From NCBI RefSeq assembly GCF_030929555.1, contig NZ_JAVFVT010000006.1, positions 62,001 to 126,000 of the forward strand: a stretch of 64,000 bases of DNA, written 5' to 3'. The first letter of the stretch is position 1. Each line of letters opens with the position of its first letter. The position numbers and the translations under genes were made by a program. Of the stretch, positions 1-7,887 are shown one piece after another. Under the pieces are notes generated by a model. That model searched no databases, was not told the DNA's origin, and saw only the letters and a program-made list of their open reading frames with translations. The DNA comes from Paenibacillus sp. LHD-117 (GTDB lineage: Bacteria > Bacillota > Bacilli > Paenibacillales > Paenibacillaceae).

Positions 1-206
1 TGAAGGAAAGGGATTTGCAGCAGCTGCAGTGCGACGACTGTAAGCAAACATCGAAGCGCAACGGCTGCAAACGCTCCCCACCAGATCGCTCGCTTCCGCT
101 GCCTGGCAGGCAGATGCTGGCTGGCCATCGCGATGACGATGGCATTGTCTCCGCTCAGCAATACATTAATTAAGACGATTTGTAGAAAAATAAGTACGCT
201 GTCCAC
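1..206 (-). CDS. TerC-family integral membrane protein (partial, runs off left edge)
   Basis: The first 68 codons of a minus-strand gene lie here; the rest is outside the window. The start is the GTG at 206, preceded by GAGGGGAG at a 7-base spacing, with an in-frame TGA a few codons further upstream. The N-terminus is one hydrophobic helix followed by SGDNAIVIA, the conserved acidic/asparagine motif of TerC-type proteins, then a basic loop and a second helix. The next gene on the plus strand has the same motif (AGDNAIVIG), so this is a divergently transcribed pair of paralogues. TerC proteins are membrane proteins linked to metal export (manganese in Bacillus) or tellurium resistance. The substrate cannot be told from the sequence. 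Confidence 0.85.
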   Translation of the reverse strand, partial: MDSVLIFLQIVLINVLLSGDNAIVIAMASQHLPARQRKRAIWWGAFAAVALRCLLTVVALQLLQIPFL

Positions 207-343
207 GATTACACTCCCCTCTCATAACAGAGGTATGTCCAAGCCGAGGGGAATATGTCCAAAAAAAATTTGCATCCATCTTCACGAACGCGCGTATTTC
301 ATGTAGACTTCTTTATGCAATGCTTTCGGAAAGGAGGAAACAA

Positions 344-1069
344 ATGATGGATTTTTTCTCGGTCGAATTTTTCACCGCTCTGATGACCATCGTATTCATC
401 GACCTTATATTGGCCGGGGATAACGCCATTGTCATAGGACTTGCGGCAGCCAAGTTGCCGAAGCATCAGCAGAAGCAAGCCGTTATTTGGGGCACCGTCG
501 GCGCGGTCGGCATCCGTGTCATCGCAACGGTGCTCGTCGTCTACCTGCTCGACGTGCCATGGCTGAATCTTGCCGGCGGTTTGCTGCTGGTTTGGATCGC
601 GTACAAGCTGCTCGTTCAGGAAGAAAGCCACGACAACATCAAGGCGGGCAATACGCTCTGGCAGTCGATCCGGACGATCATCATCGCGGACGCGGCTATG
701 GGCATCGACAACGTCATCGCGGTTGCGGGCGCTGCCAAAGGCACCTCGCACGGGGAACATGAATTGGTACTCGTCATTCTCGGTCTGCTCATCAGCATTC
801 CGGTCGTCGTTTGGGGCAGTACCTTGTTCATTAAGCTGATCAACAAGTATGGCTGGATCGTCTACGTCGGTTCGGCGGTACTCGCTTATACGGCAGCCAA
901 GATGATTACCCATGAGAAGAAGTTTGACGGCTTCTTGGAGGATAACAAGGCGATCTACTGGTCGTTCATCGCCGTTGTCGTCGTGCTCACCGTTCTCGGG
1001 GGATACTTAACGAACAAGCGGAATCAAGCAAAAGCTTCCAAGAAACAAGAAAGCAGCGGAGCCCACTAA
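344..1069 (+). CDS. TerC-family integral membrane protein (YjbE-like)
   Basis: A 241-residue protein with about seven hydrophobic segments. Two copies of an acidic helix motif are visible: AGDNAIVIGLAA near residue 22 and DAAMGIDNVIAVAGAA near residue 117, the paired Asp/Asn signatures that form the metal site of TerC/YjbE proteins. AAGGAGG at 331-337 sits six bases before the ATG at 344; a second ATG at 347 is equally possible, while an in-frame ATG at 320 lies upstream of this Shine-Dalgarno and is rejected. The tail is basic and polar (KNRNQAKASKK-like), likely cytoplasmic. Known relatives export Mn2+ and help metallate secreted proteins in Bacillus. That role is inferred. The stop codon lies inside the loop of its own terminator. 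Confidence 0.9.
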   Translation: MMDFFSVEFFTALMTIVFIDLILAGDNAIVIGLAAAKLPKHQQKQAVIWGTVGAVGIRVIATVLVVYLLDVPWLNLAGGLLLVWIAYKLLVQEESHDNIKAGNTLWQSIRTIIIADAAMGIDNVIAVAGAAKGTSHGEHELVLVILGLLISIPVVVWGSTLFIKLINKYGWIVYVGSAVLAYTAAKMITHEKKFDGFLEDNKAIYWSFIAVVVVLTVLGGYLTNKRNQAKASKKQESSGAH

Positions 1070-1090
1070 GGGGCTCGCTGCTTTTTTTTT
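1052..1090 (+). terminator. Rho-independent terminator of the TerC gene
   Basis: A 13-bp inverted repeat (AGCAGCGGAGCCC and GGGCTCGCTGCT) encloses the TAA stop codon and is followed by nine T residues. It ends transcription of the plus-strand TerC gene just before the convergent thiI. Confidence 0.9.
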
Positions 1091-1116
1091 CGGTTTCGAA
1101 GAACCGCTTCCGCTCC

Positions 1117-2337
1117 TCAGAACCAATCCTCTTCGATTGCCGTCGCCGAGACGGGCTCGCTGTTCGGGTACAGCTTCAGCACTTCCGTGTCGCGAACCGC
1201 CTTTTCGATCATCTCGTCTAGACCCGGCAAGCCCCCCTCAATTCGCTCCACGACGCGCAGATTCGGATTCGTGCTCGGTGACTTCGGCAGGAACAGCGTG
1301 CAGCAGTCTTCATATGGCAGAATCGATGTCTGGTAAGTGCCGATTCGATTCGCGATATCGATGATCTCCTGTTTATCCATCATGATGAGCGGTTTGATGA
1401 GCGGAAGCTGCGCCGCCCGCCCGATCACGTTCATGCTGGCGAGTGTCTGGCTGGCGACTTGACCAAGACTTTCGCCCGACACGATTCCGTTCGCGCCGCT
1501 CTGCTCCGCGAGCCGCTCCGTGATGCGCAGCATCGCCCTTCTCATCAGCGTGATGATCAGATGCTCCTGTCCGGACTGGGCGAGCGTCGTCTGAATTTCG
1601 GTGAACGGGACCAGATGAAGCTTCATAGAGGTCCCGCTGAAATAGGTCAGCCGTCGCGCCAGCTCAACCACCTTGTCCTTCGCTTGTTCGCTTGTATACG
1701 GGTAGCTGTGGAAATGGACGGCTTCCAATTCAAGCCCTTTGCGCATCGCCATCCAACCCGCTACCGGGCTGTCGATGCCTCCTGAGAGCAGCAGCAGCGC
1801 TTTTCCGTTCGAACCGAACGGGAAACCTCCGGCTGCCTGGATATTTTCGCAGAAAACGTATGTCGCTTCTTCTTGGATGTCGACTCTGAGCTCGACCTCC
1901 GGATGGCGAACGTCCACGCTCAGCTCCGGGAATGCCCTCAGGATGTGCGCGCCGACGAGATGGTTCATCTCGTGCGAGCTATGGGGAAACCCTTTCCACG
2001 CGCGTTTGACGCTGACCTTGAACGTCTTCGGCGGCTTGCCGAGGGCGTTCATGACCGTCATGGCGGCCGCACGGATCGCTTCCAGCTTCGTCTCCGAGCT
2101 CCTGACCGGGCTTAGCGAGACGAGCCCGAACAGCTCCTTCAGCCGTGCAGCGATCGGCTCGTAAGGCAGCCCGTTCAGCTTGACGTACAGTCTGCCGAAC
2201 GTCTTCCAATAGGTAACTCCTTCATATCCCGACAGCGCGTTTTTTACTTGCTGCAGCATTTTTTTCTCGAACTGGTTCCGGTTTCTGCCCTTCATCGTCA
2301 GATCCCCGTAACGTAATACAATTTGGTCGAATATCAA
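1117..2337 (-). CDS. thiI: tRNA 4-thiouridine sulfurtransferase ThiI
   Basis: A 406-residue ThiI that adenylates U8 of tRNA and inserts sulfur to make 4-thiouridine. The order is an N-terminal ferredoxin-like region, a THUMP RNA-binding domain (about residues 60-165) and an AANH/PP-loop ATPase whose pyrophosphate loop SGGIDS is at residues 185-190. A Cys pair in YEDCCTLF matches the position of the conserved active-site cysteine. There is no C-terminal rhodanese domain; this short form is normal in Bacillus, where a dedicated cysteine desulfurase hands over the sulfur. That desulfurase (nifZ) is directly upstream, its stop codon two bases from this start, so the two are almost certainly co-transcribed. 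Confidence 0.95.
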   Translation of the reverse strand: MIFDQIVLRYGDLTMKGRNRNQFEKKMLQQVKNALSGYEGVTYWKTFGRLYVKLNGLPYEPIAARLKELFGLVSLSPVRSSETKLEAIRAAAMTVMNALGKPPKTFKVSVKRAWKGFPHSSHEMNHLVGAHILRAFPELSVDVRHPEVELRVDIQEEATYVFCENIQAAGGFPFGSNGKALLLLSGGIDSPVAGWMAMRKGLELEAVHFHSYPYTSEQAKDKVVELARRLTYFSGTSMKLHLVPFTEIQTTLAQSGQEHLIITLMRRAMLRITERLAEQSGANGIVSGESLGQVASQTLASMNVIGRAAQLPLIKPLIMMDKQEIIDIANRIGTYQTSILPYEDCCTLFLPKSPSTNPNLRVVERIEGGLPGLDEMIEKAVRDTEVLKLYPNSEPVSATAIEEDWF

Positions 2338-2339
2338 CG

Positions 2340-3494
2340 TTAAGTGCTCCTCTCAAGCGGCTTCAATTGCTTTATCACATCATCCAGCGCCTGGATCAGC
2401 CGATCCACATGCTCCTCCGTATGCTCGTCCCCGAAGCTGATCCTAATTCCGCTCGCCGCTGCAAGAGGGCTTGCTCCGATCTCGAGAAGCACGCGGCTTG
2501 GCTTGTTGTCCTTCGACGAACAGGCGGACCTCGTCGACGCGATGATCCCCCTCTGCTCCAGCATGTGGACGATGACCTCCGGCTTCATGCCAGGATAGGA
2601 GAAGTTGACAATATGCGGCGCCAGCGGCGCTCTGCCATTCAGCGAAAGCTCCGGAACGGTCTCCACGTATGCCCTCAGCTTGTCCCGCAGCGTGCTCGTC
2701 TTCGCCGCTCTTGACGGGATGCCTTCCACTGCAAGGCGGACTGCTTTGGCGGATGCGACGATGGACGGCACGTTCTCCGTGCCCGCGCGCATGCCCTTCT
2801 CGTGCGTGCCTCCCGAAGCCAGCGGCTGAAGGCCGATGCCCTCGCGCACGTAGAGGAAGCCGACGCCGCGCGTCCCTCTAAGCTTATGCGCGGATCCCGA
2901 CAGCAAGTCGATGCCCCATCCCTCGATATCGATCGGCAGCTTGCCCAGGCTCTGCACGGCATCGACATGGAACAGTGTTTTCGGATAATCCCGGAGCAGC
3001 CTGCCGATCTCTTCGATCGGCTGAACGGTTCCGATCTCGTTGTTTACGTGCATGACGCTGACGAGTACCGTTTCTTTGGTCAGCGCAGCCCGCACGTCCT
3101 CGACGCGGACATGCCCCGACGGGCTAACCGGCAAATAGGTCACGCGGAACCCCTCGGCTTCGAGCTGCTTCGTCGCTTCAAGGACGGATGCGTGTTCGAT
3201 GCCGGTCGTCACGATGTGATTGCCTCTGCTCCGATAATAACGCACCGACCCTTTGATCGCCAAATTATTCGATTCCGTCCCGCCGGATGTGAACAGCCAG
3301 CCGCCTTTGCTCGTCTGGAGCTTGCCTGCCAGCAGCGCTCGGGAACGATCCAGAAGCTTGGACGCCTCCACACCCATGCCGTGCAAGGAGGACGGGTTCG
3401 CATAATGCTTCATCATCACTTCCATGACAGTGCGGGCCACGTCTTCGTAAGGCGGCGTAGACGCGCAGTGGTCGAAATAAACAACATCCTTCAT
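2340..3494 (-). CDS. nifZ: cysteine desulfurase (NifZ type, partner of ThiI)
   Basis: A 384-residue class-V PLP aminotransferase that converts cysteine to alanine and takes the sulfur as a persulfide. SAHKL carries the PLP lysine (Lys204), HVDAVQ contains the cofactor-binding Asp, and the mobile catalytic loop STRSACSS has the persulfide cysteine (Cys325). I place the start at the ATG at 3494 because GGAGG lies eight bases upstream; the open frame continues 17 codons further without a ribosome site. Its position directly before thiI is the conserved nifZ-thiI order of Bacillus, where the pair makes 4-thiouridine in tRNA. A terminator at 3520-3570 separates it from the upstream transglycosylase gene. 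Confidence 0.92.
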   Translation of the reverse strand: MKDVVYFDHCASTPPYEDVARTVMEVMMKHYANPSSLHGMGVEASKLLDRSRALLAGKLQTSKGGWLFTSGGTESNNLAIKGSVRYYRSRGNHIVTTGIEHASVLEATKQLEAEGFRVTYLPVSPSGHVRVEDVRAALTKETVLVSVMHVNNEIGTVQPIEEIGRLLRDYPKTLFHVDAVQSLGKLPIDIEGWGIDLLSGSAHKLRGTRGVGFLYVREGIGLQPLASGGTHEKGMRAGTENVPSIVASAKAVRLAVEGIPSRAAKTSTLRDKLRAYVETVPELSLNGRAPLAPHIVNFSYPGMKPEVIVHMLEQRGIIASTRSACSSKDNKPSRVLLEIGASPLAAASGIRISFGDEHTEEHVDRLIQALDDVIKQLKPLERST

Positions 3495-3519
3495 TCTCGT
3501 CAGCCTCCAGTCCAATATG

Positions 3520-3570
3520 AAAAAAGGATCGCGTTTCCCCGCCATTCGAGTGCGGAAAAAACCGTGATCC
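3520..3570 (-). terminator. Rho-independent terminator after the lytic transglycosylase gene
   Basis: Read on the minus strand, GGATCACGGTTT pairs imperfectly with AAACGCGATCC and is followed by TTTTTTC. It lies between the stop of the transglycosylase gene (3582) and the start of nifZ (3494). Confidence 0.75.
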
Positions 3571-3581
3571 CCGGGTACGAT

Positions 3582-4292
3582 CTATTGCTTCGCTTGCTGA
3601 ACCTTCGCGACGTAGCGCTGCGTCTCCTCCGGCAACTCGCCCAGTCTGGCTAGCAGCTCCTCGTCCGTCGAGATGCCGAGCCTGTCGATGCGGCCCGGTC
3701 CGGCATTGTACGCCGCAAGCGCCACCGCTTCGTTGCCGCCGTACTTGCGCAGCAGAAGCGACAGATAACGAGTGCCGCCCTCGATGTTCTGGACCGGATC
3801 GAAGGAATCGGATACGCCGAGCCCTCTTGCTGTACCGTCCATCAGCTGCATGAGGCCTTTGGCACCCGCATGGGACTCCGCAAGCGGCCTGAAGCCGGAC
3901 TCCGTCGCGATCACCGCTTCGATCAGGGCGCTGTCTACGCCGTATTTGGCCGACGCGCTTGCGATAATGCCCGCGAACGGCGCTGCGGCTCCGGAGAAGG
4001 TGTGACTCCCCGATAATTCCGGTGCATCGGCCAAAGCCGAGCCATCGAGCGGGTCGTACGCGATTACCTGCGCCCAGAGTCGATCCGACCAGACGGGCGG
4101 CAATGCTCCGCTGCCGGCGTCGGTCGAGATTTCCCCATTGTCTCCTCCTAGCTGGCCGGAAAGAATCGTCTCGAATAAGGAAGCGACATCCTCGCTCTGG
4201 CTGGCCGCCTTCTTTGTTGCCGTCCCGAAGTTCAGGCTTGGCGCAAGCTGCGCCTGAAGCAAAGATTTTAACGTTCGCGGATCTATACTCAT
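3582..4292 (-). CDS. lytic transglycosylase, SLT domain
   Basis: A 236-residue protein. Residues 1-100 are low-complexity and polar, with no signal peptide or transmembrane helix. Residues 104-220 form a GH23/SLT goose-lysozyme-like domain: catalytic Glu131 in ATESGF, then GAKGLMQLM and the AYNAGPG motif near the C-terminus. Such enzymes cleave the MurNAc-GlcNAc bond and leave 1,6-anhydroMurNAc. Export is unclear, since there is no leader; a non-classical route or a role during sporulation or lysis is possible. The ATG at 4292 has AGGGGGC upstream. It is the last gene before a terminator and is probably transcribed separately from nifZ-thiI. Confidence 0.88.
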   Translation of the reverse strand: MSIDPRTLKSLLQAQLAPSLNFGTATKKAASQSEDVASLFETILSGQLGGDNGEISTDAGSGALPPVWSDRLWAQVIAYDPLDGSALADAPELSGSHTFSGAAAPFAGIIASASAKYGVDSALIEAVIATESGFRPLAESHAGAKGLMQLMDGTARGLGVSDSFDPVQNIEGGTRYLSLLLRKYGGNEAVALAAYNAGPGRIDRLGISTDEELLARLGELPEETQRYVAKVQQAKQ

Positions 4293-4378
4293 GGTTATTG
4301 CCCCCTAATATGCGTGAATAAACGTATACATGAGTAATATCGGTTCCCATTGTACATGTTTTTAGCTTTATCGGCTAG

Positions 4379-5191
4379 TCACGCGGACATCGACTTCCTT
4401 CCCGCCTTCGCGGCAAGCCGGGACAGGCCGAACAAGAGCAGGCACATCAGGAGGGCGACAGCCTCTAGCTGCAGCAAATACCAGGGCCAGGGCGCGAGCG
4501 CGTCGAGCAGCGAAGCCGTCGATGGCTTGCGCGCCAGAAACATGAAATTCGTCGTGCCGGTCGCGATATTGACAATCGCGGCGGGAATCGCCAGCACGTG
4601 AAGCCATGCCATCGCCCCCAACACGGAAACGAACGTCGGGCGGTATCGCTCCACGGCGAATATGTAAAACGCCGTCATCACGATGCCGATATGCGCGATG
4701 AAGAAGTGGAAATAACGGAATTCCGGGAAGCTCTCCGCCAAATTCGGCGTAAGCAGCGCCTGCAGGGCGCCGAGCGTGCCCAAAAAGAAGACGATTGGAT
4801 ACAGCCGCTTCGAGCGGGATACGAGCGCCGCGGCCGATACGAGCAGCGTAAGGCTGCATAGCTGGAACGGAAGCGACGATACTTGCCAGCCGTCATCCAA
4901 GTATAACGAAACTTGAAGCGAAATCTCGCAAGCGACAAGCAGAGCTGCCAGCCCGCGCCGGAATATCCTTCCCGCTTTCGCGTCTCTCAGCTTCGAGCGA
5001 TAGATCGGCACGGCGGCGCATAAGAGTATCGCCGCCAGCAATGCCGCGACATGCGCGGCGGAAAACAATTGGAACAAGTTCGCTTCACCGCCTCGTCGAG
5101 ATTGGCTTGCCAAGTACCGTTGAAGTGATTCCTTGAACGACGCAGCACCGGCATGTTTTATTCGGTAACCTCGATCGTTATCGGAGACCAT
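4379..5191 (-). CDS. TIGR02206-type (YwaF-like) integral membrane protein
   Basis: A hydrophobic protein of up to 270 residues with six to seven predicted transmembrane helices. Features typical of the YwaF/TIGR02206 family are the early LFQLFSAAH stretch, the LPFQLCSL helix and the YFHFFIAHIG helix rich in aromatic and His residues. Function is unknown in the family. The start is uncertain. The ATG at 5191 overlaps the 3' end of the upstream gene by 34 bases and has a poor ribosome site. A TTG at 5077, seven bases after GGTGA, would give 232 residues, which is closer to usual family length. The overlap or tight spacing suggests translational coupling with the upstream beta-sandwich gene. Confidence 0.8.
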   Translation of the reverse strand: MVSDNDRGYRIKHAGAASFKESLQRYLASQSRRGGEANLFQLFSAAHVAALLAAILLCAAVPIYRSKLRDAKAGRIFRRGLAALLVACEISLQVSLYLDDGWQVSSLPFQLCSLTLLVSAAALVSRSKRLYPIVFFLGTLGALQALLTPNLAESFPEFRYFHFFIAHIGIVMTAFYIFAVERYRPTFVSVLGAMAWLHVLAIPAAIVNIATGTTNFMFLARKPSTASLLDALAPWPWYLLQLEAVALLMCLLLFGLSRLAAKAGRKSMSA

Positions 5192-5886
5192 TCCGCGATG
5201 ACCGTCTGCCCATGCGCGGACACGCTGCCCTCCGGCGTCAAATCCTTCTCCGTCATAATGCCGAGCGCCACCGTGAACTGGTTGAACTTCACCGGCGCAT
5301 GCGTCTCTCTGCGTACTTCCTTACCGTTCACGTAGAAAACGATCTCGTCGGAGCTCCGGTTATACGCGATACGGTACGTGTTGAACTCGCGCGGCACGAA
5401 ATCCGTTTCTTCCTTGAAGATGCAAAAATATTTGGTCCCCTCCGTCTCCGGTACCTGCACGCCGGGAAACGGCAGTACGGCATAGACGCTTGCGTATTGG
5501 TCGTTGCCGACAAAGAAGTCGAGCGCGCCGCCCGTCGTGAAGTCCAGCAGGTTAAGCGAGACGTAGCCGTCGTACAGGTCGCCGGGTGCCGTGTCTTTGG
5601 TCCGAGCCCGGATCTTCAGCTCGAAGCTGATCTCCCCGTTCTCCGGCACCTTCACGGGCTCAGCGGAATAATACATATGTTTGGCGTTGTCGAGAATTTG
5701 CACCCTGTCATTGGAGCGGCTGATCGCCGCACGAACGTAAAGAATGCCGTTACGGACGATGACGACCGCTTCCGGCTCGCGGTAGGGCCAGAACGTTCCG
5801 TCTTGCAGAGGGAATCCGCCAATCTTCCAAACATCGCCTTCGTTCAGAATCGTATGAAAATCGCCAAGCGTCCTAGTAGTGCCCAT
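5158..5886 (-). CDS. conserved hypothetical beta-sandwich protein (DUF6081-like)
   Basis: A 242-residue protein without signal peptide or transmembrane helix. Alternating hydrophobic strands, a WKIGGFPLQDGTFWPY segment near the N-terminus and a central GYVSLNLLDFTTGGALDF stretch resemble the concanavalin-like folds annotated as DUF6081; I recall this similarity only weakly. No glycosidase catalytic residues stand out. The ATG at 5886 follows AGAAGG with a 7-base spacer. It lies between a prenyltransferase gene (34-base gap) and the YwaF-type membrane protein gene (overlap), so the three are probably co-transcribed. What it binds is unknown. Confidence 0.7.
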   Translation of the reverse strand: MGTTRTLGDFHTILNEGDVWKIGGFPLQDGTFWPYREPEAVVIVRNGILYVRAAISRSNDRVQILDNAKHMYYSAEPVKVPENGEISFELKIRARTKDTAPGDLYDGYVSLNLLDFTTGGALDFFVGNDQYASVYAVLPFPGVQVPETEGTKYFCIFKEETDFVPREFNTYRIAYNRSSDEIVFYVNGKEVRRETHAPVKFNQFTVALGIMTEKDLTPEGSVSAHGQTVIAEWSPITIEVTE

Positions 5887-5920
5887 CGATATGCCTTCTT
5901 TCTCGGTGTGGTCGTTATTG

Positions 5921-6847
5921 TTATTGCAAAGCTCCCTGAAGAATCAAAGCAAGAATGAGAACGCCCCCGCAGCGCAGCGTCGCTTGAAGCGATGCGCCCA
6001 TCAGCGGCAGATAAGCCGTCGATTTATTATGCGCGTCCAGACTTCCGTATACCAAATATAAGGGAATCGCAGTCGGCAGGGCAAGCAAAGCGTACGGCGG
6101 CAGCGCTCCGAATACGACGCACAAGACGAGGGCCGAATAAGCGAGTAGCAGCAGCAATCTCGAAAATTGCAACGCCCGCTTCTCGCCCCAGACGACGACG
6201 AGCGTTCGTTTCCCCGCCTGCCTGTCCGCTTCCCAATGCAGGAAATGATGGTTGAACAGGATCAGCGTCGTCAACAAGCCGATCGGAAGAGACAACAGAA
6301 GCGCCCGGTAATCGAGATGCGAGGTTTGGACATAGTAGGCGCCGGTCACCGGAAGTACGCCAAAGGCGAGCAGGATCGCGATTTCGCTGTAGCCTTTGCC
6401 GCGGTACCCGAATTTGATCGGCGGCGCTACGTAGAAGTAAGCGATGAACGCGCCGGCGAGACCGAGCAGCAGCACCGGCCAGCCGCTTATAAAGCTAAGC
6501 GCGACGCCGCATGCCGCAGCAATCGCGAATAGCATCCACGTCACCGTCTGGAAGACGCCGATGCTCCAAGCCCCTGCCGTCAAAAATCCGGAATTCGTGG
6601 AAATCGCGCCTTCCGTCTCCTTCGCGGCGGCGTCGGTTCCATTGTAATAGTCCCACAAGTCGTTGATCATGTTGGAGAATAAGTGCGCGGCTCCGGCGCC
6701 TGCCAACGTAATAACGAACGAGATGAGGTCGAACCGTCCCGTCCACACGAAAGCCCCTACCGCGCCAAGCGCGACCGGGATGAGCATAACGGGAAGCACT
6801 TTGATTCGCGAGGCTTTCATAAATTGTTTAAACATCGATGTCTTCAT
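5921..6847 (-). CDS. UbiA-family prenyltransferase (MenA-like)
   Basis: A 308-residue integral membrane enzyme with eight to nine hydrophobic helices. The first Asp-rich motif is NMINDLWDYYNGTD (NxxxDxxxD type), which binds Mg-prenyl diphosphate. The second is HWEADRQAGKRTL, which looks like the MenA-type DxxxGKxT region. Members attach a polyprenyl chain to an aromatic acceptor; MenA makes demethylmenaquinone from 1,4-dihydroxy-2-naphthoate. No other menaquinone gene is nearby, so the acceptor is not certain and MenA is a working guess. The start could be the ATG at 6847 or the in-frame ATG at 6835. It sits in a minus-strand run after the DUF1836 gene (22-base gap). Confidence 0.85.
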   Translation of the reverse strand: MKTSMFKQFMKASRIKVLPVMLIPVALGAVGAFVWTGRFDLISFVITLAGAGAAHLFSNMINDLWDYYNGTDAAAKETEGAISTNSGFLTAGAWSIGVFQTVTWMLFAIAAACGVALSFISGWPVLLLGLAGAFIAYFYVAPPIKFGYRGKGYSEIAILLAFGVLPVTGAYYVQTSHLDYRALLLSLPIGLLTTLILFNHHFLHWEADRQAGKRTLVVVWGEKRALQFSRLLLLLAYSALVLCVVFGALPPYALLALPTAIPLYLVYGSLDAHNKSTAYLPLMGASLQATLRCGGVLILALILQGALQ

Positions 6848-6869
6848 CCTCTCTCTGCACTATGAAGCT

Positions 6870-7625
6870 TTATTTCCCGCCTGTCGTCCCGCCTAAGAAC
6901 AAGGTCGCTTCGCTATATCTGCGGGCAAGCGCCTGGCAGAACGCAGACTGAACCGAGATGACGGCGACGAGCAAAATGTTGCGAAGCGCCTCGCGCTCCT
7001 GCTCCGTCCCCTGGACAAGCTGGCCTGCTGTCTTATCCGCGCGGCTGCGAACGATCTCTTCAAGCTGGCTTCCGCTTCTCGCACCCGACCGACTGAGCGC
7101 TTTGATCTCTTCATATAAGCCCGCATAACATGAATATAGCGCAACAGGCGCAATTAACGGCTTCTGCGGATCGCCGCCGGCGCATTCCGGTTTGCCGAAC
7201 AAGATCGCGAACAAGCTGCGAACCGATTCAAAGTCCAGGCTCGCCTTCAAATCGTCTATCATATAAAGCAAGGCCGCTTGACCGGGCGAATACTTCTTGC
7301 CTGCTTGCGGGCATGCGAAATAAGCCTTGAAGTCGCGCTTGACCCAATTCTGCATCGACGTCGCCGAAGGGCTCGCGAATTCAGTCAGCTGACCAAGCTC
7401 GGCGATCTCGTGAAGCGAAAGTCCCTTCCGCTCGCCGTTCTTCATTAACTTCATCGCGATGGGCGGTAACGGCGCGGACAATACATGATGCTCATGCGGA
7501 CGCTTGGACATGCTTCGCGCGGCCCATGCCCGCTGCATAATATCGGCCGGCTGGTCCGGCCCGATCCCTTCCATCGCCTGGAGCAAGCTGCCTACTTCGG
7601 CGCGCGTGAGCGTGAATCCATCCAT
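6870..7625 (-). CDS. DUF1836 domain protein
   Basis: A 251-residue cytoplasmic protein. The central part (about residues 65-170) matches what I know of DUF1836: GLSLHEIAELGQLTEF, then MQNWVKRDFK, then GKKYSPGQAALLYMIDDLKA. The first two resemble a MerR/helix-turn-helix-like DNA-binding unit. The C-terminal third is helical and ends in a Gly-rich tail. Function is unproven; a regulatory role is inferred from the fold. The ATG at 7625 is chosen because GGAGG is seven bases upstream; the frame runs 45 codons further with no ribosome site. It heads the minus-strand gene run that ends at 4379. Confidence 0.8.
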   Translation of the reverse strand: MDGFTLTRAEVGSLLQAMEGIGPDQPADIMQRAWAARSMSKRPHEHHVLSAPLPPIAMKLMKNGERKGLSLHEIAELGQLTEFASPSATSMQNWVKRDFKAYFACPQAGKKYSPGQAALLYMIDDLKASLDFESVRSLFAILFGKPECAGGDPQKPLIAPVALYSCYAGLYEEIKALSRSGARSGSQLEEIVRSRADKTAGQLVQGTEQEREALRNILLVAVISVQSAFCQALARRYSEATLFLGGTTGGK

Positions 7626-7887
7626 GCCAACGCCTCCTTCCCTCATCGCTAAGAGTTCATATGAACTCATCTTACGGCTGCGAATCAAGCTTGTAAAGAC
7701 TCGAAAAACAATGAGAAGGGCATCGTCAGCGCGCGAAAATCGTTCAAAACGAACGTACACGGCGAATTACGTCCCTTTTGCAGGTTGTCAGCAACTGTCA
7801 TGATTCGTTATAGTAATTCATAAGTAAATAGAACCAGTAGATTCAAATCCACCAAATTTATAAAAAAAAGGGTAGTGAGACACGAAA

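Noticed and set aside
207..343. A yybP-ykoY (manganese) riboswitch in front of the TerC gene
   Set aside because: TerC genes often have one, but the 137-base gap lacks the conserved core and is too short for the leader plus promoter.
3265..4350. A 361-codon minus-strand frame spanning the transglycosylase and nifZ
   Set aside because: It runs across a terminator and two well-supported genes in another frame.
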